Source: Nodularia sp034931045 (GTDB lineage Bacteria; Cyanobacteriota; Cyanobacteriia; Cyanobacteriales; Nostocaceae). From it: a stretch of 64,000 nt of DNA. Positions 17,702 to 26,381 of this stretch are shown piece by piece. The stretch is from the NCBI RefSeq assembly GCF_034931045.1, contig NZ_JAYGHH010000002.1, positions 1 to 64,000 of the forward strand. The letters run 5' to 3'. The position numbers and the translations under genes were made by a program. Position 1 is the stretch's first letter. Each line of letters opens with the position of its first letter. The notes below the pieces were generated by a model. That model was not told the origin of the DNA. It was given only the letters and a program-made list of their open reading frames with translations, and did not search any database.

Positions 17702-18943
17702 ATGTTTAATTTAAATCGTGGGCAATCTAAAACTGCTGCACTTATGACTGTGAGCTTCACAATAGGCGCTATCGCACCCTTTATTAACGCCTCACAATCT
17801 TTAGCTCAAACCACATTTTCTGATGTTTCGTCTAACTATTGGGCAGCGCAGTTCATTCAACAATTGTCACAGCGAGGTGTGATTGCTGGTTTTCCTGATG
17901 GTAGATTCCGCCCAGAAGAACCAGTAACCCGCGCCCAATTTGCCGCGATGATTAACAATGCTTTTTCAAAAGCACCAGAACGGCAAGCCATTAATTTTGT
18001 AGATGTGTCCAGCAATTTTTGGGCATCTAATGCGATTCGCCAAGCCTATACTATCGGTTTCTTATCAGGATATCCCGGTAATCGCTTCGAGCCTAACCAA
18101 AATATTCCCCGCCAACAGGTTTTGGTGGCTTTAGCTAATGGTTTAAATTATTCTCCCACTGCTAACACCCAAACAACTCTACAAACTTTCAGTGATAGCT
18201 TTAATATTGCTGACTGGGCCCGTAGTCCCATCGCTGCTGCCACTGAGCGGCGAATTGTGGTTAACTATCCTAATGTTCAGTTCTTGAATCCCACAGCAAC
18301 AGCTACACGCGCCCAGGTAGCCGCGTTTATATATCAGGCGTTAGTCAGTTCTAATCAAGCTTCAGCAATTAATTCGCCTTATATCGTTGCCCTGCAAACG
18401 ACTGCACCCACACCTATATCTGTCACCATTCCCCAAGGAACTGCTATTCCTGTGAAATATGATCAGGCAGAAAAAATCCTGGTTACGAAAGATGAAACAG
18501 CACCTTTGACTCTGACAGTAGACCAAAATGTAGTTACCCAAGAAGGAAGAGTAGTCATTCCGGCTGGTAGTCAAGTGGTTGGTAAACTCCAACCGGCTCG
18601 AGGTGGTTCGCAATTCGTGGCCGAAAGACTACTGTTAACCACAGGTGAAGAGTATCAAATTAACGCCTCTTCAGAAGTAATTACTAAAACTGAAACCATT
18701 AGACGAGGTACAAGCACCAGTACAATCATCCAAAATACTCTCTTAGGTGCTAGTGCTGCGGCTGCGGTATCTGCTGTTACAGGCGATCGCGCGATCGCCA
18801 CAGAAGAAGTCCTCGGTGGTGCGGCTATCGGCGGTTTAATTGGTCTGTTCTTTGGTAGAAACAGCGTTGACTTAATCGCGATCTCACCTGATACCGATTT
18901 ACAAATGACAATCAATCAAAACTTGCTGGTTTCAGTGAGATAG
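17702..18943 (+). CDS. SLH-domain surface protein
   Basis: A 413-residue protein with a signal peptide (cleavage near SLA-Q, residue ~36) followed by three S-layer homology domains: TFSDVSSNYWAAQFIQQLSQ, NFVDVSSNFWASNAIRQAYT, and TFSDSFNIADWARSPIAAAT, each with the GFPDGRFRP- or GYPGNRFEP-type turn and TRAQ(F/V)AA. SLH domains bind peptidoglycan-linked polymers. The C-terminal ~190 residues are the same unit as the whole mature protein encoded just upstream (16535-17221), so the pair arose by duplication with gain or loss of SLH domains. Likely anchored at the cell envelope. The start ATG at 17702 has CTGGAG 9-14 bases upstream. Confidence 0.88.
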   Translation: MFNLNRGQSKTAALMTVSFTIGAIAPFINASQSLAQTTFSDVSSNYWAAQFIQQLSQRGVIAGFPDGRFRPEEPVTRAQFAAMINNAFSKAPERQAINFVDVSSNFWASNAIRQAYTIGFLSGYPGNRFEPNQNIPRQQVLVALANGLNYSPTANTQTTLQTFSDSFNIADWARSPIAAATERRIVVNYPNVQFLNPTATATRAQVAAFIYQALVSSNQASAINSPYIVALQTTAPTPISVTIPQGTAIPVKYDQAEKILVTKDETAPLTLTVDQNVVTQEGRVVIPAGSQVVGKLQPARGGSQFVAERLLLTTGEEYQINASSEVITKTETIRRGTSTSTIIQNTLLGASAAAAVSAVTGDRAIATEEVLGGAAIGGLIGLFFGRNSVDLIAISPDTDLQMTINQNLLVSVR

Positions 18944-18974
18944 TAATTGGTCATTGGTCGTTGGGGAGTTACCA

Positions 18975-19040
18975 TCTTCTCTCCCCCTGCTCCCTGCCCC
19001 CTGCCCCCTGCTCCCCTGCCCCCTGCTCCCTGCCCCCTGC
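18975..19040. repeat. CCCTGCC/CTCCCTG low-complexity repeat
   Basis: Near-tandem CTGCTCCCTGCCCC units fill the space between the SLH gene and the histidine kinase gene. The same pyrimidine-rich repeat family appears at 7434-7455 and, in frame, within recJ at 38808-38848. Confidence 0.85.
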
Positions 19041-19043
19041 CTC

Positions 19044-20387
19044 TTATCCCCCCTGCTTCTTCATTGGCAACCAAATTATAAAAGTATTTCCCGGTGCATC
19101 GGCTGAAGACATAGTTGAGTTAATTGCAGGGCTGAAAATCTCGATTTCGCCCTGCATTTGTTGTATTAATTGTTTTGCGATCGCTAGTCCTAAACCACTA
19201 CCAGGAATTTCAGTTTGCGCTTGTACTCCCCGATAATGGCGTTCTCCCAAATGTGCTAAATCTTCTGGGGGAATTCCAGATCCAGTATTACTAATAGCAA
19301 TTCCTTGGAAATTAACTTTTTTTTGCCCTACCTGAATGAGAATCTTGCCACCTGGAGGAGTGTACTTTAAAGCGTTATCAATGAGATTACTTAATACTTC
19401 TTGTAATGCTTTGACATTAACTTGTACTAGTGGTAAATTTCTAGGAATTTCTGTTTTCAGTTGTAGATGACGCTCCTGTGCTATGGCTTTAGCTGACACT
19501 AGTAATGGTGTTAATAAATCAACTACAAAGCAATCAGTTTCTTTCTCTCCCGTTCCCGGCAACAATAATGCTGGTTTGCGCTCTTTCTCTACAGTTGCTT
19601 CTACAAATACTTCATTTTCTGGCAACGATAAAGGCGCTAAATCTGCCTCAGTCCAGTCAATTACTTGATCGAACTGTCGTAGCAATTCTTCTAGGCGATC
19701 GCTTTCTCGGACAATATTCGCCCCTACTTCACGATTGGGATCACCTTGTCGCAAGCGTTTTAATAGCAGTTTGCCAAAAGTGCGTAATGCTGTCAAGGGG
19801 TTACGAAATTGGTGCAGGAGATTATCGAGCAAATCTCGCTGCTGTTCTTGGAGAATTTGTTGTTGGTGTAACTGATGTTGTAGCCAAGCTCGACGTTGAT
19901 CTAGAATACAGGCGATCGCCAGCGTCTGGACTATTTTTTGAATTTCGCTTTGCTCTTTTTCATTCCATGCCCGGTCTTCTCTACCCGTCACCAACAACCC
20001 CATCATCACACCTTCATGAATTAGAGGCAGGACAATTTGGTGTCCACTGAGCCGAGATTCCTCTGTTAAATCAGGTTGTTCAGCATCTACTTTCCTTGTC
20101 TCCTGTGATGAAATCGGTGATCCCGTCCCGGCTGTCAATAATCTACTCTGTTGCTGAGGTAACACCAAAACATCTCCAATTGTTGCTTCCGTCATATCTT
20201 CTCCTGGTCGTAAGACTGCTGTCTCCGGGTAAACGACTACAGGAATTAATTTTGCCTCACCAGCAGGAGCATCCACCAACTCTTGTGTTAAGTAAACAAC
20301 ACTTAAAGATGCTCCCAGTCCTTGGGTTAACAGTGCTATTTGCTCTCGGCATAGAGCAACAAAATCTGAACTGGCAGACATTAACAT
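19044..20387 (-). CDS. GAF-domain sensor histidine kinase, Hik2/CSK-like
   Basis: A 447-residue soluble histidine kinase. Residues ~10-170 form a GAF-like sensor domain, then a coiled segment leads to the HisKA motif NLLHQFRNPLTALRTFGKLL with His at about residue 192, and an HATPase domain with NLIDNALKYTPPGG (N box), NTGSGIPPEDL (G1) and GSGLGLAIAKQLI (G2). No transmembrane helix. The HQFRNPLTALRTFGKLL box and overall architecture are what I recall for cyanobacterial Hik2, orthologue of the chloroplast sensor kinase that links redox state to photosystem gene expression; that assignment is from memory and moderate. No response regulator is adjacent. The start could be ATG 20387 or ATG 20381. 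Confidence 0.85.
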   Translation of the reverse strand: MLMSASSDFVALCREQIALLTQGLGASLSVVYLTQELVDAPAGEAKLIPVVVYPETAVLRPGEDMTEATIGDVLVLPQQQSRLLTAGTGSPISSQETRKVDAEQPDLTEESRLSGHQIVLPLIHEGVMMGLLVTGREDRAWNEKEQSEIQKIVQTLAIACILDQRRAWLQHQLHQQQILQEQQRDLLDNLLHQFRNPLTALRTFGKLLLKRLRQGDPNREVGANIVRESDRLEELLRQFDQVIDWTEADLAPLSLPENEVFVEATVEKERKPALLLPGTGEKETDCFVVDLLTPLLVSAKAIAQERHLQLKTEIPRNLPLVQVNVKALQEVLSNLIDNALKYTPPGGKILIQVGQKKVNFQGIAISNTGSGIPPEDLAHLGERHYRGVQAQTEIPGSGLGLAIAKQLIQQMQGEIEIFSPAINSTMSSADAPGNTFIIWLPMKKQGG

Positions 20388-20652
20388 TTTTTAGCTTTTG
20401 CTCAAGATCACAGAATTTGAGGGAAGATAGAAGAATGTTGCTTTATTTTTTTCTCACTCTTTGCATCAAGCTTAACTAAATCTTTGCAGTAATGGTTTGC
20501 ACCGGGGGATTATATGCTTTACCAATTTTAAATATTATCTTTCTGTATCAAAAGTTTAAGAACTATTGATATTTTGAACTAGAACTTATATAATTGCGAC
20601 GGATTTTGTAGCTATAACTACAATCTATAGCTTGAAAGAGGAGGACAATCAG

Positions 20653-20970
20653 TTGGCAAGAAGACGTAAGCGGAAAAGTCGCCGTCGCCAAGAAGGACGA
20701 CGCATTCTAGAGCATGTGCCTCAATATAGCATCGAAAGTGGCGAAGAAAAACCTGTAACAGCAGCGAGAAAATTCATTCAAGCTGAAGGGATTGCGCCAC
20801 CAGCATTGCTACTTGTAAAGCGAAATGAACACACAACAGACCGTTATTTCTGGGCAGAGAAGGGTCTGTTTGGCGCTCAATACGTAGAAGAAAACCATTT
20901 CTTGTTTCCCAGTCTGCGGACATTAGAATCTCCAGTAGGTATGGAACCAGTGGCTGTGGCTAGCCGCTAG
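20653..20970 (+). CDS. DUF3155 family protein
   Basis: A 105-residue cyanobacterium-specific protein beginning with a strongly basic ARRRKRKSRRRQEGRR stretch and continuing ILEHVPQYSIESGE, FIQAEGIAPPALLLVKRNEH and FWAEKGLFGAQYVEENHFLF, as in DUF3155. I choose TTG at 20653 as the start because AGGAGG lies 8-13 bases upstream and it gives the usual (M)ARRRKRK N-terminus; the longer frame from TTG 20632 would put that ribosome-binding site inside the gene. Function unknown; the basic tail suggests nucleic acid binding. Confidence 0.85.
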   Translation: MARRRKRKSRRRQEGRRILEHVPQYSIESGEEKPVTAARKFIQAEGIAPPALLLVKRNEHTTDRYFWAEKGLFGAQYVEENHFLFPSLRTLESPVGMEPVAVASR

Positions 20971-21350
20971 ATATAAATGGTTAACTTTTAAATGATCGAA
21001 TGTTGGCTTCTCACAATCATTTAACTAGTAAAGTTGCTCAGTTTATGCAAAGTTTTCGTTTTTTTTAAGTTTGTGAATGATTTGCCAGTATATTATCAAG
21101 CCCAGTTAATTGGACTGAATAAGAAAATCAGCTTCTTCTCAAACCGCGTTGGTTTGTATGAATTGATTTCTAGTCAAATGATACAGAGGGGAGTCAGATA
21201 GAGCAAAATGCGTCCGCAAGTGAGAGTTGAGTTGCGCTCTCCTTCAATGGATTGCCCAGGAAGCTCAGTAAGCAGATATAATTTTTTCCCTACGATGCAA
21301 TGTCGTAGGGAAAACTTATGTATCCGCCAACTTTTTCCTCCTCCCTCATG
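20971..21350. other. Convergent intergenic region with a perfect 12-bp hairpin
   Basis: Between the plus-strand DUF3155 gene and the minus-strand CCB1-like gene. At 21284-21314, TTTTCCCTACGA pairs perfectly with TCGTAGGGAAAA around a 7-base loop. The A/T ends of the stem mean transcripts from either side end in a U- or A-rich stem, so a bidirectional terminator is plausible. Nothing else is evident; the open frame at 21208-21507 overlaps the hairpin and the neighbouring gene and is not credible. Confidence 0.6.
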
Positions 21351-21884
21351 TCAATCAGCCGATTTCAACTGTAAAGCCTTTTGTAACTCCATGAGTTCAT
21401 CTCTGTGGGCAATTACAGTAATTTTACTTACAGAGCTTGATTCCCCCTGCTTTGCTGACTCTATCTGGAAAGATACCTTCTCAAATCTTCCTGATTTTTT
21501 CCAATAAAACAGACCACTCAAAGGCGAAAGTATGACTAATCCGATAAATAAAGTACCGAAGTCAGGAAAAAGCATCGATAAAACCAACGCCAGACAAGCC
21601 ATACCTCCAAATGCCAGTAGTGTTAAAAACACTGCTAAAAACCAGCTAGGTTGAACAAAACCTTCAAAAATAACTTGATTTTTTTCTCGGTCTATGGTTT
21701 CTACTTGGTAAGACCGCGAGCGAAAATACTCCCGAACTTTGGGCATTAAAGCATTTTCATCTTGTTCAGAGACAAGTTGTGCTTTCGTGATCCGGTCTTT
21801 GGTGGAAGCACGAATAAAGAAAAACAACCCAACTGATAACAACAGTGTGAGCAGCAACGTCGATGGAACAATTGCAGTATCCAT
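21351..21884 (-). CDS. DUF3529 / CCB1-like membrane protein
   Basis: A ~177-residue protein with three to four hydrophobic segments (residues ~5-24, ~80-105, ~110-130). The N-terminal VPSTLLLTLLLSVGLFFFIRAS and the middle FEGFVQPSWFLAVFLTLLA are hallmarks of DUF3529, the family including plastid CCB1, which helps attach heme ci to cytochrome b6 of the b6f complex. I prefer ATG at 21884 over the GTG at 21917 because it gives the short N-terminus before the first helix. It follows the PadR gene closely on the same strand. The functional assignment rests on family recall. Confidence 0.75.
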   Translation of the reverse strand: MDTAIVPSTLLLTLLLSVGLFFFIRASTKDRITKAQLVSEQDENALMPKVREYFRSRSYQVETIDREKNQVIFEGFVQPSWFLAVFLTLLAFGGMACLALVLSMLFPDFGTLFIGLVILSPLSGLFYWKKSGRFEKVSFQIESAKQGESSSVSKITVIAHRDELMELQKALQLKSAD

Positions 21885-21949
21885 AACTAAATTGTTATTG
21901 TTTTCATTGGAGTACACTTATCTATGATGAGTTATTCATTAATTATTCA

Positions 21950-22297
21950 TTATTTTGTTCTCCCGTTTCTGTAATCTTGCCAAAGTTGTGCCAAATCCTG
22001 TGATCGTTCTTGCCATTCTGGAGAAACTTGGTACATCCGCCTGGGGCGACCTCGCCCTTCGAGTTTCTTCCAATACCCAGTAATAGCCTTTTCGTCTTCG
22101 AGAAATTTGATCGCACTATAAAGTACGGTATCCGACAGCCGATAGATAGGGTATTCAGTTTCCAATCGCTGGATCAACTCAGTTCCGTAGGATTCACCTT
22201 GTAACAAGATATACAAAATATAGCAAATTGCTACTTCCTGACAGAGATAAGTTGGCGGAGGATTCTCAAAGAATTGATATATATCCTCAAGTTTCAT
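21950..22297 (-). CDS. PadR-family transcriptional regulator
   Basis: A 115-residue winged-helix protein. The segment ICYILYILLQGESYGTELIQ followed by DTVLYSAIKFLEDEKAITGYW and the wing GRGRPRRMYQV is the standard PadR pattern. The C-terminal dimerisation helix is short (~20 residues), as in the small PadR-s2 group. It lies upstream of, and in the same direction as, the CCB1-like gene, from which it is separated by only a few tens of bases, so the two are probably co-transcribed. Target genes unknown. Confidence 0.88.
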   Translation of the reverse strand: MKLEDIYQFFENPPPTYLCQEVAICYILYILLQGESYGTELIQRLETEYPIYRLSDTVLYSAIKFLEDEKAITGYWKKLEGRGRPRRMYQVSPEWQERSQDLAQLWQDYRNGRTK

Positions 22298-22857
22298 GGT
22301 TTAGTGAATGGCTAAAAAATGCCTGGTAATAGTGGTATCTACAATCCTGGTAGACAGTATATAGTGCTACTACAAAATAAGCAGTTATATCTGGCTACTT
22401 TGGCAGGGTTTTCTCTGGGTAAACATTACAACAATTACCCACGCGGCTAGAGTCGCGGGACAGATGTGCAAGTTTGAGGAGCGCAAAATACTACGTTCCT
22501 ACCCAAGTTATAGGTGTTGTGGAGAGGAGCAATTAAAGCGATCGCCTGGACAGCTTCCAGGTGTCAAGTGATGCCAAACTGGTTAGAACTGCCTAAGCAT
22601 AAAATGCCATCGAAGAAATTTTACAAGCAAAATGCCGTTTTGTCTGCAAAAGTTAATAAACACTTTGTTTTACTGTGATTATCCCAGTACAAAACCTCAA
22701 AAATTAAGCTATGTGAAAAGTCGGGATAAAAACCTATATGCTTGTAGACACAATCAAATCAGCATTCAACACTGACTACCTGGACTTGAGATACTCGTAT
22801 CCCATCTGGTAAGTGTGATATTAAATTTAACAAGTTTTTACCGCATTGGTGATCAGT
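22298..22857. other. Divergent intergenic region, 560 bases
   Basis: It separates the PadR gene (minus) from the DUF3611 gene (plus). A 35-codon frame with ATG at 22571 and TGA at 22676-22678 exists but has no ribosome-binding site or recognisable sequence. No tRNA, riboswitch or array repeat is evident. The relative length leaves room for a small RNA, which I cannot support directly. Confidence 0.4.
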
Positions 22858-23436
22858 ATGTCACAAAACCCCGACACCCCATCGTCTTCGTCTAATCTCC
22901 GCGCGATCGCCCAAACCTTTCGCCTCACAGGTTGGATTAGTTTTTGGATTCAGCTAGTCTTAGGAGTTGTTTCTGCAATTATTGTGCTGCTATTTGCGAT
23001 ATTTAGTCAGCAACGAAATGCCACAGGTAATAATCCTGGGACTGGGTTTGGCGTATTTTTAGCAGTTTGCGGAATTGTTATTTTAGCTGGCGGCATTTAT
23101 TTGGCTTTTCGATATACCAGAATAGGTAATCAATTGCAATCCTCAAATCCCAGTAATCGTCCTCGCAAAAGTGAGACGCTGCAAGTATTACGCCTGGGAC
23201 TGTGGATTAATTTAGTGGGAATGCTAGTGACATTATTGGGTTCACAAGCGATCGTAGGGACATTGGTAGCCAGATCGATATCTCCCCAAGCTGCAACCAC
23301 TCAATTATTTGACCCTACACGGATTATTAGCGGTCTAGATATGCTTGTAGTCCAGGCCAACATCAACACCGTTTCAGCCCACTTTGCAGGGCTTGCAGTG
23401 TCCATTTGGCTACTTAATCGCATTACCCGGACTTAA
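22858..23436 (+). CDS. DUF3611 family membrane protein
   Basis: A 192-residue protein with four predicted membrane helices (about residues 26-51, 67-85, 114-140 and 160-185). The N-terminal FRLTGWISFWIQLVLGVVS and the LRLGLWINLVGMLVTLLGSQ segment match the DUF3611 family of cyanobacteria and plastids. I choose ATG 22858 (Met-Ser-Gln-Asn-Pro-Asp) rather than the upstream codon at 22846. Function unknown; location is the plasma or thylakoid membrane. Confidence 0.82.
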   Translation: MSQNPDTPSSSSNLRAIAQTFRLTGWISFWIQLVLGVVSAIIVLLFAIFSQQRNATGNNPGTGFGVFLAVCGIVILAGGIYLAFRYTRIGNQLQSSNPSNRPRKSETLQVLRLGLWINLVGMLVTLLGSQAIVGTLVARSISPQAATTQLFDPTRIISGLDMLVVQANINTVSAHFAGLAVSIWLLNRITRT

Positions 23437-23595
23437 CAACTATATTCACAATCAGAATTAATATAGAATTTTCTAGCTTGAGCAAGATTAGCAGAACGAA
23501 ATTGTTAGATTGGCAATTCCTGCCCTCCCAAGCCAAAATCAGGATATGCTGATGTTTTGGCAAGAAGACACTAGGCAAAAAACCGAGAAAAATCT

Positions 23596-24876
23596 GTGCT
23601 GGATATTAAGCAAATACGGGAAAATCCCCAATTAATCCAAGAACGTTTGAACAGTCGTAGTGGTAAATACGACATCGAACCGATTTTACAATTAGACAAG
23701 CAACAACGGGAACTAGAAGGGACACGCAGTCAACTTCAAGCCCGCAGTAACGAAATTGGTAAACTTGTCGGACAGAAGATTAAATCTGGTACTGATCCTC
23801 AATCTCCAGAAATTCAAGCCTTGCGGGACGAAGGTAACTCAGTTAAAGCTCAATTAAGTGAACTGGAACCCCAAGAAAAAGCCCTCAAAGCCGAAATTGA
23901 GCAACTGGTGTTAGCACTCCCCAATTTACCCAGTGAGTTCACACCTCTTGGCACAAGTGAAAATGATAATCAAGAAGTGCGGCGCTGGGGTGATGAATAT
24001 TTCCCGCAAAACCCAAAGATTATTCCTCATTGGGAAATCGGCGAAAAATTAGGTATTCTCAACTTTGAACGGGCTGTAAAAGTTGCCCAAAGTCGGTTTG
24101 TGACTCTGGTTGGTGCAGGTGCGGCTTTAGAAAGGGCATTAATTCAGTTTATGCTGAAGACGCAAACAGAAGCCGGCTATATAGAAGTTAGTCCGCCGTT
24201 GTTAGTGAATACTGATGCTTTAACCGGAACTGGTCAGTTACCAAAGTTTGCGGAAGAAAGTTTTAAATGTGCTGATGATGAATTGTGGTTGATACCCACA
24301 GCAGAAGTTCCCGTTACCAACCTTTACCGGGAAGAAATTTTAGCTGCGGAAGAGTTACCAATTTATCACTGTGCTTATACTCCCTGTTTTCGTAGAGAAG
24401 CGGGAAGTTATGGGCGAGATATGCGGGGTTTAATTCGTCTGCACCAATTCAATAAAGTTGAGTTAGTAAAAGTTGTTCATCCTAGTTCTTCTTTTGATGA
24501 ATTAGAAAAATTGGTAGTAAATGCCGAAGCAATTTTACAAGCTTTGAAATTACCTTATCGAGTCATTAATTTATGTACTGCTGATTTAGGTTTTGGGGCA
24601 ACGAAAACTTATGATTTAGAAGTATGGTTGCCTTCTTCTGGGAAGTATCGAGAAATTTCCAGTTGTTCTAATTGTGTAGATTTCCAAGCAAGAAGGGCTG
24701 ATATTCGCTTTAAGGAAGCTGGTAAGAAGGGGACGCAGTTTGTCCATACTTTAAACGGTTCCGGTTTAGCTGTGGGCAGAACTATGGCAGCGATTTTGGA
24801 GAATTATCAGCAGCCAGATGGGACGATTAAAGTACCGGAGGTGTTGCAACCATTTTTGGGTAGGGACATTTTGTGA
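23596..24876 (+). CDS. serS: Seryl-tRNA synthetase
   Basis: A 426-residue class II aminoacyl-tRNA synthetase that charges tRNA-Ser. The N-terminal ~110 residues form the antiparallel coiled-coil arm that reads the long variable arm. The catalytic core has TAEVPVTNLYREEI, motif 2 (FRREAGSYGRDMRGLIRLHQ) and motif 3 (LNGSGLAVGRTMAAILEN). Length matches the family. The start is GTG at 23596, giving (M)LDIKQIRENP, the usual N-terminus. It is a single gene, followed by a GTAGAGGCG/GCGTCTCTAC hairpin at about 24897-24926. Confidence 0.97.
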   Translation: MLDIKQIRENPQLIQERLNSRSGKYDIEPILQLDKQQRELEGTRSQLQARSNEIGKLVGQKIKSGTDPQSPEIQALRDEGNSVKAQLSELEPQEKALKAEIEQLVLALPNLPSEFTPLGTSENDNQEVRRWGDEYFPQNPKIIPHWEIGEKLGILNFERAVKVAQSRFVTLVGAGAALERALIQFMLKTQTEAGYIEVSPPLLVNTDALTGTGQLPKFAEESFKCADDELWLIPTAEVPVTNLYREEILAAEELPIYHCAYTPCFRREAGSYGRDMRGLIRLHQFNKVELVKVVHPSSSFDELEKLVVNAEAILQALKLPYRVINLCTADLGFGATKTYDLEVWLPSSGKYREISSCSNCVDFQARRADIRFKEAGKKGTQFVHTLNGSGLAVGRTMAAILENYQQPDGTIKVPEVLQPFLGRDIL

Positions 24877-24950
24877 TTTAGATATCTGCTGAAAAAGTAG
24901 AGGCGTTTTAGGTTGCGTCTCTACACAAGTAATTAATTTTGGAAAATTAT

Positions 24951-26147
24951 ATGTTTAGTGACTTAGACCTTTGGAATGCAATATATGCACTTTATGAATT
25001 GCTGGTAGATCAAGAAAATTCTGAGGCAAAATACCAATACTTTTTTGAGTCAAATCCAGTTGTTTTCAAAATTCTGGGTTTTGATACTGTTCAATCCTAC
25101 GAAAAATCATCTGGTAAACAAATTCCATTTGACAACGAGCGCGGCTTTAGACCAGAACCGGACTTCCTCTGTGCTAACCTAGAATCTTGTAATTTAACTG
25201 TTTTCGAGCTTAAAACGCCTTTTGTATCTCCATTCATCGTTGAGCGAACAGATGGGAACCGTCGAAAGTTTAATGCTACTGCTGAATCTTATGTTTCTCA
25301 AGCGACCGAATATATTGACTCTATCCGCGAACGTAGTGAAGCTCGAAATGTGGTGAAATCAGATTTGTTACTACCGGAAATATCGTCGTACAAAATCATC
25401 CTCATTTATGGGCTTGCAGAAGATAATGATATGGGTGGCGTGTCGAGACTTCTTGAAAATCGCAAAACTCCAACTTCATTTATTTGTTATGATTCATTGC
25501 TCAATCAACTAATTGAAAAGTATCTAAGCACTCGAAAACCAACAGATAATCGAATTGGAGGGTCAATTATTTATCACTTGATTGTTGACAAAGAACAACT
25601 ATTTACACGTTCATTCATCGCTGATCATGGTTCCCCTCAAAAAAATCGCTTATCCATTTTTATTGAGAATGGGTATATTATTTATCAGTGTATTGACAAC
25701 GAATATATAGTACATTTATGTAAAGCCCCAATAACATACGAAAAATCAATCTACCTGCGATTTGAATATGCGACTGATCATAATGGTATATATATGTCGT
25801 TAAATGTGAACAATGAAGAACACGATTTACGTATTGGCAGTGCCACCTTAAATTTCAATCTACAACTTACTGGATTTGTTTTAGGTACAGATATTTCCTG
25901 CAAGTATTTTGGAAAATTCTATATGCTTGAAGCCTGCTATGTATCGAAAACAATGTCTATAGAAGACAAGCTTGGCTCATACCATTACTTCAAACGCAAG
26001 GCAGCATCTCTCTCTGGTGGAGTGTATTTTGATGGGGCGCATTATCTTGTGAGAAACAATAATGGAAATATGAGTCAAAGTGATCCTAAATATCAACCAA
26101 AATATGTAAAACCATTTCTTTATGAAGATGCTCCTGTTTCTAATTAG
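24951..26147 (+). CDS. Shedu-like (DUF4263) PD-(D/E)XK nuclease with a C-terminal beta-sandwich-like domain
   Basis: A ~398-residue protein. Residues ~25-190 look like the Shedu/SduA nuclease domain: FFESNPVVFKILGFD (the NP-hydrophobic entry motif), then RPEPDFLCAN with Asp71, and VFELKTPF giving the Glu86-Leu-Lys88 half-site of a PD-(D/E)XK centre. Shedu proteins are single-gene anti-phage nucleases in which variable extra domains sense infection. Residues ~210-360 have alternating beta-strand character and the pattern GTDISCKYFGKFYMLEACYV...SIEDKLG, reminiscent of laminin-G/concanavalin-type domains; this second assignment is weak. The start could be ATG 24951 or TTG 24939; the ribosome-binding site is poor. 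It directly precedes a cluster of toxin-antitoxin genes and is more AT-rich than serS. Confidence 0.7.
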   Translation: MFSDLDLWNAIYALYELLVDQENSEAKYQYFFESNPVVFKILGFDTVQSYEKSSGKQIPFDNERGFRPEPDFLCANLESCNLTVFELKTPFVSPFIVERTDGNRRKFNATAESYVSQATEYIDSIRERSEARNVVKSDLLLPEISSYKIILIYGLAEDNDMGGVSRLLENRKTPTSFICYDSLLNQLIEKYLSTRKPTDNRIGGSIIYHLIVDKEQLFTRSFIADHGSPQKNRLSIFIENGYIIYQCIDNEYIVHLCKAPITYEKSIYLRFEYATDHNGIYMSLNVNNEEHDLRIGSATLNFNLQLTGFVLGTDISCKYFGKFYMLEACYVSKTMSIEDKLGSYHYFKRKAASLSGGVYFDGAHYLVRNNNGNMSQSDPKYQPKYVKPFLYEDAPVSN

Positions 26148-26185
26148 CCTTGATTGCGTTTATCGTTTATCTTGTAAGTGAGGTT

Positions 26186-26215
26186 CAGTCTGAGAAGCCT
26201 GTTAATGAGGATGAC
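26186..26215 (+). pseudogene. Fragment of an antitoxin-gene 3' end
   Basis: Thirty bases here match 27 of 30 bases at 27906-27935, the end of the small antitoxin-like gene, in the frame encoding Gln-Ser-(D/E)-Lys-Pro-Val-Asn-Glu-Asp-Asp. The similarity does not extend far. It looks like a remnant of a second copy of that toxin-antitoxin module, cut by the inverted-repeat element that follows. Confidence 0.5.
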
Positions 26216-26241
26216 TACCAAAACAACAAAAAACTACATGG

Positions 26242-26347
26242 ATTACAGCGCTTCCGGCTATTATGCAATACAGTTTTCTCCTTGTCCCTCTCCTATCATA
26301 GCTTTCAGCTTTGGGGATGTACCTCATAGCTGCCGGAAGTGCTGTAA
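26242..26347. repeat. 106-bp MITE-like element with 16-bp inverted ends
   Basis: Left end TTACAGCGCTTCCGGC (26242-26257) pairs with right end GCCGGAAGTGCTGTAA (26332-26347) with one mismatch. The interior holds further complementary segments (GGCTAT/ATAGC; AGCTTTGG region), so the whole element can fold. It encodes no protein and abuts the antitoxin fragment at 26186-26215. Confidence 0.65.
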
Positions 26348-26381
26348 CAGGATAATAGTTAGTTGTAGTTAGAAGCAGAAA

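Noticed and set aside
22440..22560. tRNA- or riboswitch-like sequence in the PadR/DUF3611 spacer
   Set aside because: No T-loop GGTTCGAAT-type motif, no acceptor stem pairing and no known aptamer core could be found.
22571..22678. 35-codon ATG frame upstream of the DUF3611 gene
   Set aside because: No ribosome-binding site or recognisable features; listed only within the intergenic entry.
26178..26372. 64-residue open frame between the Shedu-like gene and hicB
   Set aside because: It crosses the palindromic element and reads the antitoxin fragment in the wrong frame; chance ORF.
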